Source: Homarus americanus (lineage: Eukaryota; Arthropoda; Malacostraca; Decapoda; Nephropidae). From it: a stretch of DNA of 64,000 nt. The position numbers were made by a program, and so were the translations under genes. This document shows, one piece after another, positions 56,475 through 64,000 of the stretch. Each line of letters begins with the position of its first letter. Position 1 is the first letter of the stretch. The notes beneath the pieces were generated by a model. It worked only from the letters and a program-made list of their open reading frames with translations, did no database searches and was not told where the DNA came from. Location: assembly GCF_018991925.1 (NCBI RefSeq), contig NW_024722158.1, forward strand, positions 9,056,420 through 9,120,419, in the 5' to 3' direction.

Positions 56475-56574
56475 CAGAATATGACATTGAAAAACAAATT
56501 ACATATAATGATACTATAATCCCTATATCAAGACTTGTGTGTTCTTTTGCTGGTTCAACCGTGTCTGTGTATAT

Positions 56575-56900
56575 CCAGGTGTGTGATTGGTAGAGGCTTA
56601 GCGGTCTGCAAGTGTGATTGGTGGAAGATAAACAAGCTCGAGAGTCAAATCAGCGTATGATTGGTGGACGACTAGCAAACTCAAAAGGGAATATCAACGT
56701 GGATGTGTAACTTCATATAAATAGTTATAATAAGTAATTAAAAGTAAATTCACCTTCCCAAGGTAACAATTCAAACTATGATTGGTGGAAGAGAACCAGC
56801 TCTTGAGTCGTATTCCGGCGTGTGATTGGAGGGTTCAGCTGCCTAAAAGTACATCTGGAAGTGTGATTGGTGGATTCAGCAGGTCTAAAACGAGCCTCGA
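56575..56900. repeat. Degenerate ~50-60 bp repeat with (t/a)tgattggtgga in each unit
   Basis: Six ATTGG copies in gtgtgattggtagaggc, gtgattggtggaagata, tatgattggtggacgac, tatgattggtggaagag, gtgattggagggttcag and gtgattggtggattcag. Spacers diverge strongly while the core stays. Confidence 0.7.
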
Positions 56901-58842
56901 TGTGAGATTAGCGGAGAGGTTGAATGTATCTTAGCAGGTTATTTGGGAGTTGAATCACCCGTATGAGTAGTGGAGGAGGGCAACGGTATATCAGGGCCTC
57001 ACTATTACCAACACAACTGTACATCAGGGCCACACTGTTGCCAGGACAGCAGTATTAAGGCCACACTTCAAGATTCAATACCAAGGACTGTATTCAGAAC
57101 GATTCGTCTGCTATTTGTTCCTCGTAACTTAAGACATAATAACACACTTAACTTATTGACTTAAGCTAAAACACAAAAATAACATAGAAATTACACTGAA
57201 ACTCTACCTAATCTACATACGTTCACTTAGCTCCCGCTAGGAAACAAATTTAAGGAACAAATTCTTTCCCAAATGATCGAGTAACCTACACCTATCAAAA
57301 AAGTATCGGGACTCTTGCCATACTTTACATTATGAGGATGAAAGTGTTATGACATAAGCCCCGAGTAGGATGATGTGCTGCTCTCATTACCAGATGACAT
57401 CGTTTGTGTGTATCCTAACATTGATGTGTGTTTTGAGAATGTATCGCGCACAGAATATTCGTGAGAAGTATGACATGTGTACACGTGTTTCATATGGGTT
57501 TCAATCTCTAATTTTTATTACAATATTTACTAGTGACCTGCCTGAAAGCACTCGTAGCAAAATTAGGAAGGCGACTAATATGTTAAATTCCTTAAGATTT
57601 AAATTAAAGTAAGACATATAACACCTCTTAATACTACTGTACAATGTATTCAAAGACACACCCACTGCATAATACTCATAGTAAGATCATGATGGGAATG
57701 AGTAACGTTAATCCATGTATGTAGCGATAAAAGAAACATTCTAAATGGCAAAAAAGATGTCAGAAATATGGACCAAAATTTCCAGTTATAAACATTGATA
57801 ACCTGACTGTGGAGCGTCTGTTATCTTTACCTTTATTACTTGTTCAAGTTGCGGTTCCGTCAGCGACTCGTAGGCAAATAATCATCTCGTATTTTATATG
57901 CTCTGTGTATTTTTTTTTCCTGAATGTGTTGCATCTAATCACCAGAGTTCATGGAGCTTTTTATATGGTTAAGTCAAATGTTAGTGGTTATGAATACAAT
58001 AGTGAAGCATATATCTTTTTACTTACATGTGTGTGAATACTTCATGTATGCGCCCTCTATGACACTCTTGGCATTGTGCAGAGCTATGATGACAACCCAC
58101 GTTTGTTTGGTTGTTTCGTTTCTGTGTCTGTCTTTCATTTTGTTTGAATGACTGTTAAAGAATGAATTGGCCACTTTACAACATTTTGGTTTCGATTTTG
58201 TAATGTAAGAGTGTAAGCTATATCGAATCCCATAACCGAGACCATTAGTCATGTTCCAAGATCCCTTAACTAAAGGAGAATACACAGAGATGACCCTAGC
58301 ATTAAAGCTGTGAATTAAATTTACATGACCAAAGGGCAGAGGAGAAATACCACATAATTTAATTGTTTGTCGGCCATTGTGCTACATGTTGGTTTTCTCC
58401 CATAATTACTGTATATATTATTTGGGAAATGTCAGCTCTTCTCTTCAGGTCTCAACAATCGTTTCCTAACGTATGCTAAAATACATCACTTATCATTCAC
58501 CAATAAAGTACTACACAAAGTGTCACTTGAGCGTTGACTTTAACGCAAATATTAGGCTTAGTATTATATCAGTAGTCGAGATCACAGTACATTGCACAAT
58601 AAAGGATATTAGGCCTATACAGTATAGTCAGAGGCATCAACCCAACAGATACACCTGTGTCTGTACGTCCTAGTTCATTGCGAGTTGTACCGGACCTGAG
58701 AGTCACGATACTTATTTGATGGGTGTAACTCACTCCATAAGACATCTTTATGGAGGGGTTCGACGAATTTCAAAATAAACACTGAGAATCTTGTTGTCTC
58801 AGTAAGGTTGTCAAAATCCTTCACACAAAATCCTAAAGATAT
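56901..58842. other. AT-rich unique sequence, no gene recognised
   Basis: Several 60-88 codon open stretches on both strands, none with a domain or convincing splice borders. Confidence 0.35.
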
Positions 58843-58844
58843 GT

Positions 58845-59045
58845 TGTGTGTTACCTGGTGGTATAATGGTCGTACGTTTGCCTCTCACAACTGTATCCGG
58901 GGTTTAATCCACTGGTCGAATATGAGGAGGATGGTGTTTTCGGCTTCCTCCTGCACTAATACTGAACAAAGAACGACAAACTCCTCAGAAACAATGGGAA
59001 TTAAATAAGTCAGCTCCTGCCTTACCCCGTCGAAGTGGAAGAATG
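58845..59045 (+). mobile_element. tRNA-derived SINE (third family)
   Basis: Head tacctggtggtataatggtc (A box TGGTATAATGG) and ccggggtttaatcc (B box) about 40 bp apart, then a body with gaggaggatggtgttttcgg and acaaactcctcagaaac. Decayed tRNA-Gly/Glu-like head. Retroposon. Confidence 0.55.
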
Positions 59046-60065
59046 AATTGGCTTGTTTGGTGGTAATCGAACATATCTAGTTCACATAAATTATGAGTGC
59101 ATTTTCTGTGTTATTTTTTACGTATTGTTTCAACTTTAGGTCAACCAGTTAGCGGCAATCTTGCACCTCAATAAAGAGGAATATTCACTGACGTGGATCA
59201 GCTCAGGAGGTATTCGGTTTGGCATCTGTTCTTACCACTACTTCCTTAATAACACGACTACATAGGAGTCTAGTTTTGATCTCTTGGTGAACATATTTGT
59301 TTGTTCTAGTGATTAATTATGATAATTGGGGTTAACATCAGAGCTGATCATAGCGTGGCCCTCTGAGGTAAACGTTCTTACATCCATGAATCTGACAGTC
59401 CAGTGACCTGACCACCTGTCTGACATCACAACTGCCCTCACAGTGACCTCTGAAGTATAAGCTTAATGGTTGATCGTTGTGTGGCCTCAAGAAAGACCTA
59501 CTGGGAGTTAACCTTAGTTTCAACTTGTCGTAAACTTCAAAGCGTCCTTATAGCCAAACTTACTTAAAACTGTGATTTACGACTTTCCCGATATCCACCC
59601 AAAACGCTCGTAAAGGACAGGTGGTCGCTCGTCCAATGCTCAACTAAACTCAGGGTCGAAGGATAACTATTTGTTTTCTTTGCCGACTTCTAGCGATCTC
59701 GTCCAATAAGTGCAGGTTGAGAAGTAGTGGCTGGTCTGACATAAGAGTTAATCACAAAGTTATAACTTAATCAGAAAGGTACTTCAATGTCCTAATAGTC
59801 TGTAAATAAGATAAATGCTTTACTTTCCCTCAGTAAAAAGATCAGAACTGTAATGTGAATATTATCTCGGCGAATTCATCTTGTGGGCCACAGACTGTTC
59901 CAACCAGCCAAGGCATCACAACACCTCCACAAGGTTTACTCCTCAACAGGCTCTTCTGTTCTAGAGATGTAAAACAAAGATAAACGTTCTGTAGAAGCAA
60001 TATGGCGAAGGTCCGATGTCAATTTATTCAACGCCACGTCTGATCAAAAGGCAATGAGTACAGTT
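59046..60065. other. Unique sequence, no gene recognised
   Basis: No exon, RNA gene or tandem unit recognised. Confidence 0.35.
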
Positions 60066-60066
60066 A

Positions 60067-60868
60067 CCAATCTGACATAATAAACACGTGAGTACAGTTA
60101 CCATTCTGACATAAACAAACACGTGAGTACAGTTACCATTCTGACATAAATAAACACGTGAGTACAGTTACCATTCTGACATAAATAAACACGTGAGTAC
60201 AGTTACCATTCTGACATAAATAAACACGTGAGTACAGTTACCATTCTGACATAAACAAACACGTGAGTACAGTTACCATTCTGACATAAATAAACACGTG
60301 AGTACAGTTACCATTCTGACATAAATAAACACGTGAGTACAGTTACCATTCTGACATAAATAAACACGTGAGTACAGTTACCATTCTGACATAAATAAAC
60401 ACGTGAGTACAGTTACCATTCTGACATAAATAAACACGTGAGTACAGTTACCATTCTGACATAAATAAACACGTGAGTACAGTTACCATTCTGACATAAA
60501 TAAACACGTGAGTACAGTTACCATTCTGACATAAATAAACACGTGAGTACAGTTACCATTCTGACATAAATAAACACGTGAGTACAGTTACCATTCTGAC
60601 ATAAATAAACACGTGAGTACAGTTACCATTCTGACATAAATAAACACGTGAGTACAGTTACCATTCTGACATAAATAAACACGTGAGTACAGTTACCATT
60701 CTGACATAAATAAACACGTGAGTACAGTTACCATTCTGACATAAATAAACACGTGAGTACAGTTACCATTCTGACATAAATAAACACGCGAGTACAGCAA
60801 CCATACTGACATATAAACAAACACGTGAGTACAGTAACCAACCTGACAAACAAACACGTGTTAGAGTA
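60067..60868. repeat. 35-bp minisatellite with CACGTG E-box in each unit
   Basis: About 22 units in exact 35-bp register (CACGTG at 60,085, 60,120, ...). The core is aacacgtgagtacagttacc + attctgacataaata. Only the last few units vary (cacgcg at ~60,785; acatataaacaa). Very homogeneous. Confidence 0.96.
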
Positions 60869-60869
60869 C

Positions 60870-61460
60870 AGACGCGGTTGATGGAATAAAAAAAAACCAC
60901 TATGGAGTTTAATTTAATACTTATTACATAAAGTATACAGTTAGCGCTTCATGGACGATGATTTAGCCTAAACACTGCAACGCCAAAGACTATGAAAATT
61001 TTATTCTTGGCAAATTTACAAAAAAAAAGTGTCAGGCTGTAGGGCTCAGGAGGGACAAAAGACTCAACAGGGCTTTTAACAACACTGCTGGCGGGCAAGA
61101 GCGGACCACCAGTCACCATCACGCTGGTCTAGGTAACATAACATACTTAATACTCTTTCCCATTTACTGTATACTTTAACAACATACTCCACGGGGAATT
61201 AGGTGTATTAAGGATTGATTTATTTTTAATCACTAACAAATTAAATCATTAAATAAACATCAACTGAATATTCTGTACGGCGAATAAATTACCTGTCCGT
61301 TTGATTCACCTGTCGGGGATATGAAGGTGTTGAGAAGGAAGTTTGGGCGTAACTACCGATAGGTTTGTTTACTAATATGATCCTAAGTGAATACAGTCGC
61401 TAGTCGCTTTAAGTAGGTCAGTGATCATGGATTATATCGTCGTACTACTGAACAAAACCA
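60870..61460. other. Unique sequence, no gene seen
   Basis: A-rich tracts at 60,887 and 61,020. No repeats or exons recognised. Confidence 0.35.
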
Positions 61461-61469
61461 TTCCTGTTA

Positions 61470-62050
61470 GAGCTTTTAAGGAAGTGTATCTGGCGTTTAA
61501 AAGTGTATAGCGTTTTAAAGTGTATCTAGTGTTTTAAAGTATCTGTGTTTAAAAGAGTATCTGGTGTTTAAAGAGTATATCTGGTATTTTAAGGAGTGTA
61601 TCTGGTGTTTTTAAAGTGTATCTAGTGTTTTTAAAGTGTATCTAATTGTTTTAAGGAGTGTATCTAGTGTTTAAAAGTGTATCTGGTGTTTAAGGAGTGT
61701 ATCTGGTGTTTTTAAGTGTATCTAGTGTTTTAAGGGAGTGTATCTGGTGTTTTAAGGGAGTGTATCTGGTGTTTTAAGGGAGTGTATCTGGTGTTTTAAG
61801 GGAGTGTATCTGGTGTTTTAAGGGAGTGTATCTGGTGTTTTAAGGGAGTGTATCTGGTGTTTTAAGGGAGTGTACCTGTGCTTTAAGGGAGTGTATCTGT
61901 GCTTTAAGGGAGTGTATGTGTGCTTTAAGGGAGTGTATGTGTTTACAGGAGTGTATCTGGCGTTTTAAGGGAGTGTATCTGTTTTTTAAGGGAGTGTATC
62001 TGTTTTTAAGGGAGTGTATGTGTTTTAAAGGAGTGTATATGTTTTAAAAG
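61470..62050. repeat. 21-23 bp minisatellite (gtgtatctggtgttttaagg)
   Basis: About 26 units. Left part diverged (aaagtgtatctagtgttt), middle with eight identical units (ttttaagggagtgtatctgg), right part variant (gtgtatgtgtgctttaaggg). Confidence 0.93.
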
Positions 62051-62559
62051 CTACGATCAACGACAAGAATTGACATGGACAAAATGTAGTGTTCATGTTT
62101 TGAGTTAACATTAGAGATTACGTAAGAGACAACCAGTGAGGGGGCTTAGATATTGAGAGTTAGTAGGTATAAGCAACATAGCTAAGGTCTTTCCAACACC
62201 AGTCAGTAGCTTCCTCCACCTGGCAGGAATTAAGATGAGAGGGAAGAAAAAAATATTCCCCAAGGTTTACGTTTACAGCGACAATGTCAAGAAATCCACT
62301 AAGTGTCTGTGTTATAAAAAGGTGTTGAGATAAGTACAAGCACCAGAAGGTTAAGAATTACTTATCATGATCCTGGGACACAGCGTTAGTCAGGTGAGAA
62401 ACAATGGTGATGAAGACGTACTGAGGGTCTCCACGCCCTGAGGTAAATATATATTTTTATCTCCTACACCACCTACTCCTACCTAGTATACTTGTTACTT
62501 CTCTAATACCAATGTACCAATATTAGTGTTAGCGAACTGGTAGCAATGGTTTTAAATTA
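62051..62559. other. Unique sequence, no gene seen
   Basis: No domain or repeat recognised. Confidence 0.35.
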
Positions 62560-62780
62560 AACAAATTTAGGTTTAGGCGCGAGATAGGTAAACATAGGTT
62601 GGGAAATTTAGTGGATGAGTGGAACAAGCTACGAAACGTCATCATTAACTCGAATACGCTGGATAGCTTCAAATATAGGTTGGATGGATATATGAGCGAT
62701 AGGGGTTGGGTGTAAACGGGTCTGCCCAGTATGGGCCAATAGGCCCGCTGCAGTTTCCCCCAATTTTATATTCTTGTGTC
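62560..62780 (+). pseudogene. LINE 3'-end fragment (different subfamily)
   Basis: Plus-strand frame reads LGNLVDEWNKLRNVIINSNT then LDSFKYRLDGYMSDRGWV, the conserved C-terminal WNxLP...LDxFKxxLD block of LINE proteins. Tggccaataggcccgctgca follows, analogous to the 3' end of the LINE at 19.9 kb. 5' truncated. Confidence 0.7.
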
Positions 62781-62794
62781 ACGTGTGTGCTGGA

Positions 62795-63080
62795 CGAGAT
62801 GGTCGTCATTGATGGTGATGCATCCAAGAGATAGTGACATGTCCAGTGAAGTGTGCAATGAATGGTGACATGCCCAGTGAAGTGAATGGTGACATGTCCA
62901 GTGGAGTATGCAATGAATGGTGACATGTACAGTGATGTGTGCAATGAATGGTGACATGTCCACTGAAGTGTGAAGTTAATGGTGACATGTCCAGTGAAGT
63001 GTGAAGTGAATGGTGTCATGTCCAGTGAAGTGTAAAATGTCCAGTGGGTGGTATCATGTCCGGTGAACTGTGGTGATAGC
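62795..63080. repeat. ~30-bp minisatellite (gaatggtgacatgtccagtg)
   Basis: About nine units with spacers aagtgtgcaat or aagtgtgaagt. Spurious minus-strand open frames result. Confidence 0.92.
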
Positions 63081-63230
63081 CAACGGCTGATGAATTGTCC
63101 AATAGATATTAACATGTCCAAGAAATCGGTATTTATCATCCAAACGCTCACCAAACAACCACTGGTGTTGAATACGAGGTCCAAACACTTCAGTTACTAT
63201 AAAAATTAAATAATGAAATAAGTGTTTGTG

Positions 63231-63489
63231 ATAACATGAGCATTAGGCACCCTAACCTATTTCACCTGAGGATTAAACACCCACACCTAACTTAACCTTA
63301 TCAAATGCTAACCTAACCAAATATAACCTAACCTAACCTAGCTTATTTCACCTAACTTAACCATATCATACACTAACGTAACTTAACCTAACAGAACTTA
63401 ATCTAACTAAACCTCCCCCCAAGAAGTAGCGTTTTTGGAAGATTAAATCGAATTCAAGAAATATGTGGTGACTAATCTTCAGGTGATCT
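63231..63489. mobile_element. Foldback MITE, copy 4, with CCTAA core
   Basis: Left: gattaaacacccacacctaa and acctatttcacctgagg; centre rich in cctaacctaacctaa; right end gactaatcttcaggtgatc as in copy 1. Longer than the others because the CCTAA core is expanded (cttaacc/acctaac repeats, 63,285-63,405). Confidence 0.65.
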
Positions 63490-63691
63490 AGTGTTTGTTT
63501 ACAATATGGATCTCACCACATGATATACAGTAAGTGTTCCATATTAATGGCTGCCGTCACATTACTCTCACCTCACTTAGTCGACTGTGTGTCCTGGGCC
63601 AATTCAAATTCCAGGTCACTATGTGGGGATCATCTGGTATGTCTGCTATGTTAGAGAGAATGTGAGCTATCTACAATCCCTGGTGTATAGA

Positions 63692-63740
<49 letters not shown>
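63692..63740. repeat. (GT)n microsatellite
   Basis: About 24 GT dinucleotides; tacaatcccyggtgta flanks it on both sides (63,671 and 63,747). Confidence 0.96.
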
Positions 63741-63745
<5 letters not shown>

Positions 63746-64000
63746 TACAATCCCCGGTGTACAGGCATATTTTTCCTACATCGTTCGTGTAGACACCTTC
63801 CCCTCTGCCACACTTCAACTCGGGTCCAACGAATTACCCAAAAGTACCCAAAAGTATATTAAATCAGGGTAAAATCTTAACGAATATCTGTTATACATAC
63901 ACAAAACATGTTTAATAATATTTTTAGTGTAATTTTGTAAAAATAATTTGTAAGATGAAATAATAAACAGCGAAAACCTTTCAGTATTGGCGAACGCTAA
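63741..64000. other. Unique sequence to window end, no gene seen
   Basis: AT-rich. No continuation of the transporter gene was recognised. Confidence 0.35.

Noticed and set aside
60067..60868. CRISPR array (regular 35-bp spacing)
   Set aside because: Units are contiguous with no unique spacers, and the sequence is eukaryotic.

Overview
The window is eukaryotic, very probably a decapod crustacean. The evidence is spliced coding exons with GT-AG borders, tRNA-derived SINEs, many decayed LINE and mariner copies, abundant TTAGG/CCTAA arthropod-type telomere-like motifs, and long CA, GT, TA, ATA and ATCT microsatellites. There is no sign of operons, ribosome binding sites or other prokaryotic organisation. 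Roughly a third of the window is tandem repeat. The long six-frame ORFs in the repeat blocks (3.5-9.9 kb, 23-26 kb, 28.3-29.4 kb, 29.8-30.4 kb, 44-45.6 kb) are artefacts of stop-poor repeat units.

The one convincing host gene is on the minus strand at 42,131-49,082. Five joined exons encode the last 516 residues of a monocarboxylate-transporter-like (SLC16, major facilitator superfamily) protein: transmembrane helices 6-12, then a long cytoplasmic tail ending in a possible PDZ-binding motif (T-S-V). The splice phases agree at all four junctions. The 5' exons (helices 1-5) were not found up to 64,000 and probably lie beyond the window.

Layout. 0.8-1.8 kb: a 323-codon ORF with two Cys/His modules, of unknown family, probably tied to a mobile element. 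1.8-3.1 kb: a dispersed ~425-bp element with minisatellites. 3.5-9.9 kb: a giant GT-rich minisatellite with a 100-N gap. 10.0-10.8 kb: decayed mariner transposase. 12.4-13.4 kb: AC-rich minisatellite. 14-22 kb: SINEs, MITEs, two decayed LINEs and the second copy of the ~425-bp element. 22.9-26.1 kb: CA/C-rich minisatellite. 27.8-29.3 kb: a CRE/CCAAT cluster followed by a 19-bp minisatellite. 29.8-30.4 kb: GAT/GGT repeat. 32.2-33.7 kb: decayed LINE (minus). 34.2-35.4 kb: ATTGG minisatellite and GT repeats. 36.9-38.5 kb: decayed LINE (plus). 41.4-49.3 kb: the transporter gene, with its introns packed with minisatellites. 50-63.5 kb: intergenic sequence or 5' intron of the transporter, with further minisatellites including a 35-bp unit carrying a perfect E-box.

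The most unusual structure is in the transporter gene. One intron contains about ten extra copies of the preceding exon's 3' end together with its splice donor. Another exon's acceptor and 5' end are copied at 64-bp spacing into the upstream intron. The 3' end carries a 48-bp repeat that stays in frame past the TAG stop.
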